NCBI RefSeq assembly: GCF_947489565.1 | Contig: NZ_CANLEA010000020.1 | Span: forward strand, 1-64,000 | DNA from: an uncultured Kordia sp. | GTDB lineage: Bacteria; Bacteroidota; Bacteroidia; Flavobacteriales; Flavobacteriaceae | DNA: 64,000 nucleotides | Reading direction: 5' to 3' | Shown here: positions 56,363 through 64,000 of the stretch, one piece after another | Position numbering within the stretch: the stretch's first letter is position 1 | Layout of the letters: each line of letters begins with the position of its first letter | Made by a program: the position numbers and the translations under genes | Notes under the pieces: model-generated | Told to the model about the DNA's origin: nothing | Database searches by the model: none | What the model saw: only the letters and a program-made list of their open reading frames with translations

Positions 56363-57253
56363 CTAAAGAACCGGTTCCACCGTATATCCTTGCTTTCTCA
56401 ATAAGTTAATCACACCTTGATCTCCTGGCAAATGCAACGCACCAACACCAATAAAAGCAGGCGCTTCTTTTGTAATATTCTCAATTAATGGAATCCAATT
56501 TCTATTGCGTTGATCTACTAAATTATCTTGAAAATCTGCTTCCAAACCTTGTTCTGTCATCACAGATAACAAACCTTCCAAATCTTCTGCATTGTAATAT
56601 TTGGTCATTTCTTCAAAGCTTTTTTTGCTTTCATCCATGCCGCTAGTTGCCATTTCTACCAATGATTTCAATTGTTCTTCGTATGGAATATTATCAAATA
56701 CTTTCATTTGATCAGCAATCGTTTCCAAGCCAATAACATCTTCTTTTTGTTCTTTAGCAACTTTCATAAACTCAGTTTCATACGCAGTTCCATTATCACA
56801 AACAGCCATTTTTGCTGTAATTGCTGAGGTAATTGCTAGCGGTTTCATAGTATTGAAAAACTTTAAATCCATACCAACTTGTTCTTGGAAAAAATCTGAT
56901 AGGGTTTTATAATCTTTATCATTCATCAAGCCTTTGATGGTTTTGCCATCTTCCAAAAAGATATGCTTCATCATATCTGCTTGCAATTTAGGATCGGACA
57001 TGTCAATCTCTAACACCAAACGTTCAGTCTCATCAAATGCTTTTCTAAGCTTATCTGTATAATTATAATCACAGGTTAGGTGAATAGTTCCGTATAGATA
57101 AGAAGGTTTTTCTAAACCATTTCCAGAAATTTTCCAGAGTAACGAATTTTCTAATTTTGCAGTTGTAGTACTTTTAGCAACAGATTTGCTAGAATTACAA
57201 CTCATAAATAATGCGAGTACAGAAAGTACTAATAGGGACAGTTTTTTATTCAT
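56363..57253 (-). CDS. TraB/GumN family lipoprotein
   Basis: 296 residues, lipoprotein signal ALFMSC (C19). The TraB-type domain has YLYGTIHLTC near 50-60, LVLEIDMSDPKLQ near 80, VIGLETIADQMKVFDNIPYEEQL near 170-195, and the C-terminal GVGALHLPGDQGVINLLRKQGYTVEPV. The family is structurally related to EreA/ChaN-like Tiki proteases (metal dependent). Predicted outer membrane or periplasmic. The substrate is unknown. Confidence 0.88.
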   Translation of the reverse strand: MNKKLSLLVLSVLALFMSCNSSKSVAKSTTTAKLENSLLWKISGNGLEKPSYLYGTIHLTCDYNYTDKLRKAFDETERLVLEIDMSDPKLQADMMKHIFLEDGKTIKGLMNDKDYKTLSDFFQEQVGMDLKFFNTMKPLAITSAITAKMAVCDNGTAYETEFMKVAKEQKEDVIGLETIADQMKVFDNIPYEEQLKSLVEMATSGMDESKKSFEEMTKYYNAEDLEGLLSVMTEQGLEADFQDNLVDQRNRNWIPLIENITKEAPAFIGVGALHLPGDQGVINLLRKQGYTVEPVL

Positions 57254-57424
57254 AAATTAAATTTAATGCGTCTGGGAACGCTCTTTTTTTTGATAAAGAT
57301 ACTAAAAATATATGCGTAGACTTGGAAAGCACACTCGAAGTCAATTTGAAATGCTTATATTATTTTTTTTAGTTTTTTAGATTAAAAATTCGATATTTGT
57401 ATTTCACAAAAGCGCAAAGGATAG

Positions 57425-57475
57425 AGGCATTGTTGAAGCTCCTCGCAGAGAGCGACTGCCGAAAGCCTGACTGCA
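57425..57475. repeat. REP-like element copy
   Basis: TGTTGAAGCTCCTCGCAGAGAGCGACTG is the inverted counterpart of part of 46957-47033. It is followed by CCGAAAGCCTGACTGC and a GAGCGGAGTCGAAGTG word. Confidence 0.75.
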
Positions 57476-57527
57476 TAAACACTGAGCGGAGTCGAAGTGT
57501 GTTGCAGATGCGCCAAAATATCAAATT

Positions 57528-57710
57528 ATGGGAATGAATAAAAATACAGTATTAGGTTGGGCTACATTAATAATGATCATAGTCGGCGTAGGTTTAATTG
57601 CACTCGGTGCTTTTCGCTATGACGATGTTGCAGGCTACGGCTTTGCAGCGGTTGGTGTAGGATTTTTTTCTATAGCGTGGGTTTTTAACGCACTAAAAGG
57701 TAGAGTATAA
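57528..57710 (+). CDS. Small membrane protein, CAL67264 type
   Basis: 60 residues, two hydrophobic segments (VLGWATLIMIIVGVGLIALGA and GYGFAAVGVGFFSIAWVFNAL) with FRYDDVAG between. It matches the CAL67264 family of short flavobacterial membrane proteins, of unknown function. Single gene with its own terminator (57738). Confidence 0.85.
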   Translation: MGMNKNTVLGWATLIMIIVGVGLIALGAFRYDDVAGYGFAAVGVGFFSIAWVFNALKGRV

Positions 57711-57737
57711 AATAAATAACCAAATACAATACATGAT

Positions 57738-57766
57738 AAAGCTTCCATATGTTGGAAGCTTTTTTT
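57738..57766 (+). terminator. Terminator of the CAL67264 gene
   Basis: AAAGCTTCCA / TGGAAGCTTT around TATGT, then more T. Confidence 0.88.
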
Positions 57767-57858
57767 TGTTTTAAAAATGAAAATGTAAATGAAAAATTGT
57801 AGATTTAACTCTCTAAATATAAAGGCAACTCTTTCTATTTAAAAAGCAATATAATTTC

Positions 57859-58389
57859 ATGGAGTTAGAGATACTCATTGAACAATTTCAAAATAAAGAC
57901 GCCAAAGCTTTTGAATCGTTATATGAAATGTATAACGAAAGTATTTTTGGTGTGATAAATACGATTGTCAAAAATGATGATATTGCTGCAGAAGTACTAC
58001 AAGATGTTTTTATAAAAGCATGGAATAAATCGGATGCGTATACCGCAAAGAAAGGTCGTTTTTTTACATGGTTGCTCAATATTGCCCGAAACGCTGCTAT
58101 TGACAAAGTCCGTTCAAAATCATTTAAAAACGCACAACAAAACCAAGACATTGATTTCTTCGTACATAGTATTGAAAGCAATGATAATTTAGAGCAAAAA
58201 ATCAACGCAATTGGCATTAAAAAATACATTGGGAAGCTTGCTGAAAAATGCAAGCAGCTCATTGATTTGATATATTTTAAAGGATTCACACAAAAGGAAA
58301 CCGCAGAAACACTCGAAATCCCGTTAGGAACTGTTAAAACTAGAAATAGAAATTGCATAAGTGAACTTAGAAAAGCACTAGAAGTATAA
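57859..58389 (+). CDS. ECF-type RNA polymerase sigma factor
   Basis: 176 residues. Region 2 (KAFESLYEMYNESIFGVINTIV ... LQDVFIKAWNKSDAYTAKKGRFFTWLLNIARNAAIDKVRS) and region 4 (LIYFKGFTQKETAETLEIPLGTVKTR) are both clear. It overlaps the anti-sigma gene by one base (TAATG), a typical translationally coupled sigma/anti-sigma pair. The regulon is not known; candidate targets are not visible from this window. Confidence 0.94.
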   Translation: MELEILIEQFQNKDAKAFESLYEMYNESIFGVINTIVKNDDIAAEVLQDVFIKAWNKSDAYTAKKGRFFTWLLNIARNAAIDKVRSKSFKNAQQNQDIDFFVHSIESNDNLEQKINAIGIKKYIGKLAEKCKQLIDLIYFKGFTQKETAETLEIPLGTVKTRNRNCISELRKALEV

Positions 58390-59201
58390 TGGATAGCAAG
58401 GAATACATAGCATCTGGAATATTAGAACTGTATGTAGCAGGCGCGCTTTCTGAACAAGAAAACGAGCAAGTGCATGCTATGATGCAACAGTATCCGGAAG
58501 TGAAGCAAGAAGTGCTTTCTATTGAAGCTGCTATTGTAGGTTTGACTGCGGCAACGGACCACAGAAAAACAACGATTCCTTTTAGTTCAATTCAAGAGAA
58601 ATTACAACTTTCGGAGAATGATACGAAGGAAACACCTGTAATTCCAATCAAACCGAAACCATCGCTATTTAGTTATGTTGGTTGGGCAGCAGCGATTGTA
58701 TTTGCGGCAGGCTTGGTATTTACTATGATGTTGAAAAACGATGTAGAATCGCAAATAGAAATTGTACGAGCTGAAAGAGAAGCTTTAAAAGAACAAATAT
58801 ATCAAGCAAATAGCGATTTAACAGCGGCAAACGAGTTGTTGAATGTATTACGAACCAAAGACATCATTTCGGTGCCACTTGGCGGACAAGCCGTTTCTCC
58901 AGATTCATACGCCAAAGTATATTGGGATAAAAGTGCGAACAATGTCTACTTAGATTTACAAGGATTGCCAGTACCACCGCCAGGAAAAGTATATCAAGTT
59001 TGGTCTTTAAAGTTAGATCCGCTAACGCCAACGAGTTTAGGTGTCATCGAAGATTTTACTACAGATACAGACAAAGTGTTTGATTTACAAAATGTGAACG
59101 AATCTGAAGCTTTCGGAATTACCCTTGAACCAGCAGGTGGAAGTGAATCACCAACAATGGAACAACTCTATACGCTTGGAGTTGTAGCTTCGAATCCATA
59201 A
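58389..59201 (+). CDS. Anti-sigma factor, RskA type
   Basis: 270 residues. The N-terminal about 80 residues are the helical sigma-binding part (ELYVAGALSEQENEQVHAMMQQ), one transmembrane segment follows (YVGWAAAIVFAAGLVFTMML, about 97-116), then a coiled stretch (QIEIVRAEREALKEQIYQA) and an RskA C-terminal periplasmic domain (SANNVYLDLQGLPVPPPGKVYQVW). Its start overlaps the sigma stop. A membrane-bound inhibitor of the upstream sigma factor. Confidence 0.93.
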   Translation: MDSKEYIASGILELYVAGALSEQENEQVHAMMQQYPEVKQEVLSIEAAIVGLTAATDHRKTTIPFSSIQEKLQLSENDTKETPVIPIKPKPSLFSYVGWAAAIVFAAGLVFTMMLKNDVESQIEIVRAEREALKEQIYQANSDLTAANELLNVLRTKDIISVPLGGQAVSPDSYAKVYWDKSANNVYLDLQGLPVPPPGKVYQVWSLKLDPLTPTSLGVIEDFTTDTDKVFDLQNVNESEAFGITLEPAGGSESPTMEQLYTLGVVASNP

Positions 59202-59226
59202 ACAAAAAGATATAATTTACGGGAAC

Positions 59227-59263
59227 AAAAAATCACGGTTAGAATTTGTTGTTCTAACCGTGA
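59227..59263 (-). terminator. Terminator of the 59306 peptide gene
   Basis: TCACGGTTAGAA / TTCTAACCGTGA around TTTGTTG. On the minus strand it is followed by TTTTTT, so it ends the peptide transcript; it may also help stop the anti-sigma mRNA. Confidence 0.82.
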
Positions 59264-59305
59264 CTTGAATTGTATTCATTAGAAAGATGATCTATCTAAT
59301 CTGCG

Positions 59306-59440
59306 TTAGTTACAACAATTCGATTTACATGTACAGCAATCACAAGTACAATCCTCGTCTTGCATTCCTCCTTTAATGTCTTCTAAATTACAGACTGCTG
59401 TTTTGTTTAATTTCAATGTTTTAATACTGTTTTTTTTCAT
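59306..59440 (-). CDS. Short Cys-dense lanthipeptide-like precursor
   Basis: 44 residues, leader MKKNSIKTLKLNKTAVCNL, DIKGG boundary. The core is only 19 residues and holds seven cysteines (DCTCDCCTC, NCCN end) with just two Ser/Thr partners, a density better suited to disulfides or metal binding than to many lanthionines. The leader itself also has one Cys (AVCNL), unusual among the set. First of four peptide genes or remnants in 2 kb. No modification gene adjacent. Confidence 0.8.
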   Translation of the reverse strand: MKKNSIKTLKLNKTAVCNLEDIKGGMQDEDCTCDCCTCKSNCCN

Positions 59441-59640
59441 GGTATTTATATTTAAATGGTTAATAATACAATAAAGGTATGTCTTAAATTAAGAAAAGTA
59501 TTACATTTATACCATACTATTTTACTCTTATTGTAAGTTAAATAATATAAAAATAAAGAATTAACCCTACTTTGAATATTGTTTAAACGTAAGATTTATC
59601 TTATTTTTAAGGTGTTACTGCTTTTTAATTTGTAAAATAT

Positions 59641-59687
59641 AAAAAAGCGAACCACATATTGACAAGCTCAATGTGAAGTCCGCTTTT
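59641..59687 (-). terminator. Terminator of the 59726 peptide gene
   Basis: AAAAGCG / CGCTTTT outer stem and CACATATTGA / TCAATGTG inner stem; on the minus strand it is followed by T6. Confidence 0.8.
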
Positions 59688-59725
59688 CCAAGGATATTTC
59701 CTTTTTCAGTATTACTAATTCTTTA

Positions 59726-59962
59726 TCAACAATAGTCAGTTTCGCATAAAAAATCTGTATGACATTCAGGGACTTCCGAAAGATGACAATCAGGTTGTTC
59801 AGTATGATGTGGGCATCTGTGTGGTTCTAGAGAGTGACAATCTATGACACTAGGAGGGCAACCTCTTGTAAAATTTGGATCTGTTCCTCCGTAAATCTTT
59901 TTTCCGTTCAATATAGAAATTGTTTGTTTTCTAAAACGCAGACTCTTTAAGTTTGTTTTCAT
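59726..59962 (-). CDS. Lanthipeptide-like precursor with His/Cys-rich core
   Basis: 78 residues, leader MKTNLKSLRFRKQTISIL, KKIYGG boundary. The core repeats a Cys-His pattern: DCHSLEPHRCPHHTE, DCHLSEVPECHTDF and CETDYC, with seven His and eight Cys. This recalls metal-binding peptides as much as lanthipeptides. Most of the other peptides here lack His clusters. Terminator at 59641. Modification and target are unknown. Confidence 0.8.
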   Translation of the reverse strand: MKTNLKSLRFRKQTISILNGKKIYGGTDPNFTRGCPPSVIDCHSLEPHRCPHHTEQPDCHLSEVPECHTDFLCETDYC

Positions 59963-60121
59963 GATATAAAGTTTAAGTTGGACAATACTTTAAGGTAAAA
60001 AAACGAATTGAGAAGTTGTTACGTGAAAACCGTAATTATCAGATAATCAGTATGTTTTGGGCTTTTAGATATAAAAGAGAACTTCTACGGTTCACTTTTT
60101 GTTAGTTGTATATACAGCTCT

Positions 60122-60252
60122 TTAACAAACCCAAGAGCCTCTATTAAAGAAAGAGCTACAATAATCATTGCTACATCCTGTGAGCTGATTACTAGTGCTT
60201 GTGCCATCAATTTTTATATAATGTTAACGATTTAAAACTTCTTCTTTATCAT
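60122..60252 (-). pseudogene. Decayed RiPP-like precursor
   Basis: Three frames are needed to read it: ATG 60252 gives MIKKKF then stop; a second frame gives SFKSLTLYKN, the standard leader pattern; a third reads IDGTSTSNQLTGCSNDYCSSFF ... GSWVC to a TAA at 60122. The core ends with a Trp-x-Cys and CSNDYC like the core at 16740 (CDNDIC, SWCNNYC), so the two are probably old paralogues. The missing leader middle and at least two shifts make it non-functional. Confidence 0.65.
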
Positions 60253-60354
60253 GGTATAATTTTTGGTGAAACAATACCTAATATGTATTAAAAAGCAGCA
60301 GAAGCAGTAGTGATGTGCTTCAATACGAATATGAATAACCAACCAATTCCTTAA

Positions 60355-61068
60355 ATGAAAAATATAAAACTTTTGTATGTATGGTTTCTTTTTGGCTTTC
60401 TTTTTACAGCATGTAATCAGACGCAAGTGAAAAGTGAAGTTCATCAGTCTAAATACTGTACGAATCAAATGAGTTTGTTTTCAGTTCCAGATTCGCTCAA
60501 AAAAATAACAATAGATTATCAATTGGAAGCGAAGCCTTTATTAAAATCTATTGAAGAAAAATTGGATACAAATGTATGCGGAGAACTTGTTGGTTTTGGA
60601 TTAATTCTGGAAAATGAAGATGTAGTCAAAGTGAAGTATCGAAAAATGTGTGATGATGGAATGATAAGTTGTTATTTGGGACGGAAGGAAGCAAACGTAA
60701 TTTTAAACTTAAAAGGTTTATTATTAATAGAACATGAAATTGTTCCGATGGATAGTGTCAAATTTTGGATGCGTAAAAATTTCTTGAAGAAGAAAGTTAT
60801 AAAGTATAAACGAACTTCCGTTTTATGGGATGTGGAAACACCAAAAGATAGTATTGAAAAAGCATTTGCGGCGATTAGAGATGGTTATTTGTTAGTTTAT
60901 GAAAACTTAGCGCAAGAATTGTTTTCTAAGAAAATCTGCGAGCTAAAGACTTCAGAAATAGATACCTTAAAAAAGCGATTGCCGTTTACAGTAGAATTAG
61001 ATTTAAAAAGAACAATTTTGCTTCCGCCACCACCGCCGCCAATTGAAACGACTGAAGAAGAAGAATAA
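60355..61068 (+). CDS. Hypothetical lipoprotein
   Basis: 237 residues; the signal ends LFTAC (C20), so a lipoprotein. The rest is a mixed alpha/beta domain with four or so cysteines (SKYCTN, NVCGEL, RKMCDDGMISC) and a Pro-rich end (LLPPPPPPIE) before an acidic tail. I do not recognise it. It is next to the peptide cluster but on the opposite strand to its members; a link is unproven. Confidence 0.6.
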   Translation: MKNIKLLYVWFLFGFLFTACNQTQVKSEVHQSKYCTNQMSLFSVPDSLKKITIDYQLEAKPLLKSIEEKLDTNVCGELVGFGLILENEDVVKVKYRKMCDDGMISCYLGRKEANVILNLKGLLLIEHEIVPMDSVKFWMRKNFLKKKVIKYKRTSVLWDVETPKDSIEKAFAAIRDGYLLVYENLAQELFSKKICELKTSEIDTLKKRLPFTVELDLKRTILLPPPPPPIETTEEEE

Positions 61069-61069
61069 C

Positions 61070-61100
61070 AAAAAAGACACTTCCTAAAAAGCGCCTTTTC
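61070..61100. terminator. Terminator after 61068 and before 61133
   Basis: AAAAAGACACTT-type arm pairs with AAGCGCCTTTT around CCTAAA. It serves both the 60355 lipoprotein gene and the minus-strand peptide gene. The same sequence recurs at 61390. Confidence 0.8.
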
Positions 61101-61132
61101 ATTAAAACTAATTGTGTTGAGTATACATGTTT

Positions 61133-61318
61133 TTAATCATCACAGATATTCCAAATACTTTCAGTATTACAACCTGGTACATACGAAAATTTACAAATGA
61201 TTTGTCCATTTGGAAGTGGATACGATGTAAATACTGAACCGCCTTTTAGTGAGCTTGGATCAAAATTTGAAATCTCTGTTTTGTTTAATCTTAACGTTTT
61301 TAGATTCTTTTTTTTCAT
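61133..61318 (-). CDS. Lanthipeptide-like precursor with an aromatic-rich core
   Basis: 61 residues, leader MKKKNLKTLRLNKTEISNF, LKGG boundary, then a core of about 34 residues with three Cys (IICKFSY, PGCNTES, NICDD) and many Ser/Thr/Tyr/Phe (SVFTSYPLPNGQ). The low Cys and high Ser/Thr content suits lanthionine chemistry better than the Cys-dense neighbours. It is flanked by the same hairpin repeated at 61070 and 61390. Confidence 0.82.
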   Translation of the reverse strand: MKKKNLKTLRLNKTEISNFDPSSLKGGSVFTSYPLPNGQIICKFSYVPGCNTESIWNICDD

Positions 61319-61389
61319 GGTAGTATGTTTTTGATTATACTATAAATCTACTGAAAGTCAACAGTTTTGTGTTACGGTATGACCATAAA

Positions 61390-61422
61390 ACAAAAAGACA
61401 CTTCCTAAAAAGTGCCTTTTCA
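61390..61422. terminator. Repeated terminator hairpin
   Basis: AAAAGACACTT / AAGTGCCTTTT (one mismatch) around CCTAAA. Repeats 61070-61100, on the far side of the peptide gene, before the TPR gene end. Confidence 0.75.
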
Positions 61423-61471
61423 ATAAAAACCAATCGCCTAACAAAAAGTTAGTTCTTACAAATTATGGGGA

Positions 61472-62767
61472 CTATAATCGTTCTATTTTTTGAGTCATTA
61501 TTGGACCTAATTCAAAACTGCTTTCCAACAATTCAGATTTGATATCTTGTATGGTTGCGGTTTCTCCGTTTGCTTTTAAAATTTCTGCTACATGATACAT
61601 GGCAACAGGTTCAAACGTTTTATCAATTATATGTGCTTTTACAATGTCGAGGGCTTTTGCAGCATCACCTTGTAAATGATATGTCCAAGCTAATAAATCG
61701 TACGCTTGCGGAGTTGGACGAAGTTCAATTTCCTGTTGCGCTATTTCTAAAGCCTTTTCTGTATTGTTCAATTCTTCCGAAAGAACAGAAATCGCATACG
61801 AAGTATACATAACTCCATATTTTTCATCTTCAATAGCTTTCATAAACGCTGCAATATTTTTTTCTTTTTCCGCATTTTCTCCCATGAATTCCGCAATCTC
61901 AGCCTTTAACAAGTAATAATCTGGAGCTTTGTGTTGTGACATGATGGTATTTAAAATTCGCAATGCTTCCGTTGGATTTTTTTCATGTGAAAATACAATC
62001 CAAGCAATTCCTTTTTTAGCATATGCGTCGTTTGGATCTAATTCCAAGGCTTTTAAATAATGTTCATACGCATCTTTAATGCTGCCGGCATGACCGTAAA
62101 AATCAGCCAAGTTTGTATATGACCATTGCTGTAGCGCAGTATTATTTGCTGCTTCGGCTTTCCACATTGCTTTTTCCATCATTTTGATGGCAGCCAGTAA
62201 TTTTCCTTTATGATCGTACCATTTTGACAATCGGATCATGGCATCAAAACTGTTTTCATTCTTAAAAATGTTGAGGTAGGTTTCTGCTTCTTGTATATTT
62301 CCTAATTCTAAATGTACATCAAACAGCATCTTTTGTGTCGCTTGAAGGTTCTCGCCCAATACTTCTGCATTTTGCAATAACACCAAGGCTTCTTGAAAGC
62401 GATGTTGGGAAATATAATTGCGCGTCAAGCTTCTAATATATCCTGCATTTTGATACTTTGTACGTTCATTTACCAATTCTAAATGACGTGCAGCTTCCGC
62501 TAAATGTGTAATGTTTCCTGTGGCGTTAAATAACTGTGTTTCTGCCTTCGCAATTTTGCTATGATACGGATATTGATTTGGAGATTTCTCTAGTTTTTCT
62601 GACCAAAACTTATGAATTTCAGTAGCAGTTTGTGTTGTTCTGTTTTCAGCGATGTCTAAATATGTATTGTACGATTTTGACGCAGTAATTTTTTGTGATG
62701 GAGTAGATGTGCAGCTCATCATAAGCATGCATACTCCAAGAATTTGAAAGGCGATTTTGGTATTCAT
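61472..62767 (-). CDS. TPR-repeat lipoprotein
   Basis: Start at ATG 62767 (MNTKIAFQILGVCMLMMSC), which gives a clean lipobox at C19; a longer frame upstream only adds low-quality residues. 431 residues, mostly TPR helix pairs (ALVLLQNAEVLGENLQATQ, AYEHYLKALELDPNDAYAKKG, ALEIAQQEIELRPTPQAYDLLAWTYHLQGDAAKALDIV). It follows the two DUF4331 genes on the same strand and may be a partner in the same complex, at the outer membrane or periplasm. Confidence 0.85.
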   Translation of the reverse strand: MNTKIAFQILGVCMLMMSCTSTPSQKITASKSYNTYLDIAENRTTQTATEIHKFWSEKLEKSPNQYPYHSKIAKAETQLFNATGNITHLAEAARHLELVNERTKYQNAGYIRSLTRNYISQHRFQEALVLLQNAEVLGENLQATQKMLFDVHLELGNIQEAETYLNIFKNENSFDAMIRLSKWYDHKGKLLAAIKMMEKAMWKAEAANNTALQQWSYTNLADFYGHAGSIKDAYEHYLKALELDPNDAYAKKGIAWIVFSHEKNPTEALRILNTIMSQHKAPDYYLLKAEIAEFMGENAEKEKNIAAFMKAIEDEKYGVMYTSYAISVLSEELNNTEKALEIAQQEIELRPTPQAYDLLAWTYHLQGDAAKALDIVKAHIIDKTFEPVAMYHVAEILKANGETATIQDIKSELLESSFELGPIMTQKIERL

Positions 62768-62929
62768 TAGTTTGACTTTTATAAAAGTTAAGCTAACTCC
62801 GTTGAAAAGCGGAGTCTTGTTTGTATAGTTACATATAATTTTAAAAGAGAGCACCTAGTTTGATCGTTCAACTAAAAAACACGTTAAATTGTGTGACTAA
62901 ATGCTCTCGTAGCAAATCAGATAATTAAA

Positions 62930-63487
62930 TTACCACGGTGTGGCTAAGTATGGAAATGAGGACAAAAAAGGTTTGTCATTGGCGTCAACATGATCATCCG
63001 AAAGATTTGGGTTTTCCATGAAATCTTCGCCGCCAAAAATTAATAGTAATTCTACCGTAATCACGTCATCTGCTAAAGCGCGACCTGTTAATACATTGGT
63101 TCCATCAAAGAAAGTAGTGGTTCCATCCAAAGAAACATTCAAGACATCCGTTGCTAATAAGCCTGTAAAAGCAGCTGCATCTTGTCCCAAAGCATTTTGA
63201 TCACCAGGATTGGCAAACGCTGGACTTAAGGCTGTTAAATTGGTTTGAAACATACTTTGAAAAGCCGCATTCTGTTGTGACGGAATCGTCGTATTGAACG
63301 CATCTTTATTGGCAGAGGATACAAAAACGGTATTCACCGCAGGTCTTCCCATTTGGTCTTGTTGTGAAAATGTTCCTGAAAAATCAGGCATATTGTCAAT
63401 AATAATTGTGTTATCGTCAGAAGAGCAACTTGTCAATAAAAACAGACTTAGTATTACTGTTCCGAATATAGATTGTATAGTTTTCAT
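62930..63487 (-). CDS. DUF4331-family lipoprotein (C-terminal type)
   Basis: 185 residues, lipobox LLTSC (C21). The mature part corresponds to the second half of a DUF4331 protein: VNTVFVSSANKDAFN, then TDVLNVSLDG, TGRALADDVITVELLLIFGG, and NDKPFLSSFPYLATPW at the very end. The upstream gene carries the first-half pattern, so this family appears split into two exported proteins here. Function unknown. Confidence 0.82.
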   Translation of the reverse strand: MKTIQSIFGTVILSLFLLTSCSSDDNTIIIDNMPDFSGTFSQQDQMGRPAVNTVFVSSANKDAFNTTIPSQQNAAFQSMFQTNLTALSPAFANPGDQNALGQDAAAFTGLLATDVLNVSLDGTTTFFDGTNVLTGRALADDVITVELLLIFGGEDFMENPNLSDDHVDANDKPFLSSFPYLATPW

Positions 63488-63519
63488 TTAAATATTTTTT
63501 ATGTGTGAATGTTGATTGA

Positions 63520-64000
63520 TTATTGTTTTCCTTTGGCTTCTGCCCAAACATTAATGGTTCCTGAACCACCAATTTGTGATTTTGGCACTTCTACTACAAT
63601 TGATAGTACATTGCTTCCTGCAAACGTGTCAGTTCCCGGATCATTAAAACTGGTTGCGTTTCCAGCGATAATTTCCCCGTACTGTGCAAAATCCATAAAA
63701 AAAGGATCGTCTCTTGGACCTGCAAAAAATTGCATTCCATTATTCGTAGCAGTGATGGCGTTGCTTCCATATGGAGTAATATCTACTGAAGAAGCTGTTT
63801 CTACAGCTTCAATAACACTATTGAGTCCTGTGGCACTTGGCGCTACTGGTCCAAAAAAGTACATTTTGTCTCCTCTTGGAATTGCTTGAATCACTAAATC
63901 TTCCACACTGTCGCCCGTAGTGTCAATATTAATTTCAATCAATGTGTTTTCGTCAAAAGAAGCATTTCCTGTTGCTGTGGGACTTAATAATCCTTGTGTG
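63520..64000 (-). CDS. DUF4331-family protein, 5' part outside the window
   Basis: The frame is open from the window end to the stop at 63520; internal TTG or ATG codons are not the start. At least 160 residues are seen: GNASFDENTLIEINIDTTG, then EDLVIQAIPRGDKMYFFGP, FFAGPRDDPFFMDFAQY and SNVLSIVVEVPKSQIGG, as in the N-terminal half of DUF4331. It ends VWAEAKGKQ, 32 bp before the next gene. Probably exported. Confidence 0.82.
   Translation of the reverse strand, partial: TQGLLSPTATGNASFDENTLIEINIDTTGDSVEDLVIQAIPRGDKMYFFGPVAPSATGLNSVIEAVETASSVDITPYGSNAITATNNGMQFFAGPRDDPFFMDFAQYGEIIAGNATSFNDPGTDTFAGSNVLSIVVEVPKSQIGGSGTINVWAEAKGKQ

Noticed and set aside
60232-60468. Minus-strand 78-codon ORF overlapping the 60355 lipoprotein
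   Set aside because: It overlaps the start of a lipoprotein gene with a good signal and has skewed, shadow-like composition.

Overview
The window looks like a chromosome segment from a marine Flavobacteriaceae bacterium. The low GC content, the absence of Shine-Dalgarno sites, a secreted protein with a type IX secretion tail, DUF3857/transglutaminase and DUF4331 proteins, a CAL67264-type small membrane protein and a spread-out menaquinone (men) gene set all fit. The many small peptides whose leader resembles KKK-LK-LxLNKK-IS-L resemble what is known from Kordia-type genomes; the genus is an inference. I see no rRNA, tRNA, insertion sequence, prophage or CRISPR array.

Layout. 1-690 is a 161-bp tandem repeat, followed by L-serine dehydratase, a Cys-rich peptide gene, dnaK, an ARPP-1-type secreted protein, a lectin/HYR/T9SS secreted protein and recQ (to 9.8 kb). 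From 10.2 to 37.3 kb lies a discontinuous men locus: an esterase, menI-like thioesterase, menF, menD, DUF2853, CvfB, menB, menA, UPF0173 hydrolase, menC, CPBP protease and finally menE. It is interrupted by accessory cargo: a toxin-antitoxin-like pair, a frameshifted peptide gene, a LamG lipoprotein, a C1 peptidase, an MG2 protein, two tandem peptide genes and a DUF3857 pair. 37.4-45.5 kb carries two more peptide genes, a von Willebrand (VWA) protein, a candidate structured RNA, an acyl-CoA carboxylase and a redox operon (DoxX, FMN reductase, YjdI-CDGSH, MarR, pirin) bracketed by matching TTTCC-TGGAAA palindromes. 45.5-57.7 kb contains repeat-rich intergenic DNA, a second pirin, a GH17 glucanase, an OYE/FadH-type reductase with its own operator-like palindromes, a PEP-mutase-like protein, Ada, a cytochrome c, a frameshifted gene, TraB and a small membrane protein. 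57.8-64 kb has an ECF sigma/anti-sigma pair, four peptide genes or remnants in 2 kb, and a DUF4331/TPR lipoprotein group running off the end.

The most striking content is eleven scattered RiPP-like precursor genes or remnants with a conserved basic leader and unrelated Cys-rich cores, none next to a modification enzyme. Two are clearly broken or shifted and one lacks a normal start, which suggests an actively duplicating and decaying peptide family served by enzymes encoded elsewhere. The second theme is intergenic repeats. A TCTAA/AGCGAAGCG word family abuts the stop codons of four minus-strand genes, there are REP-like hairpins, and CCCAAAA heptamers lie just upstream of two genes.
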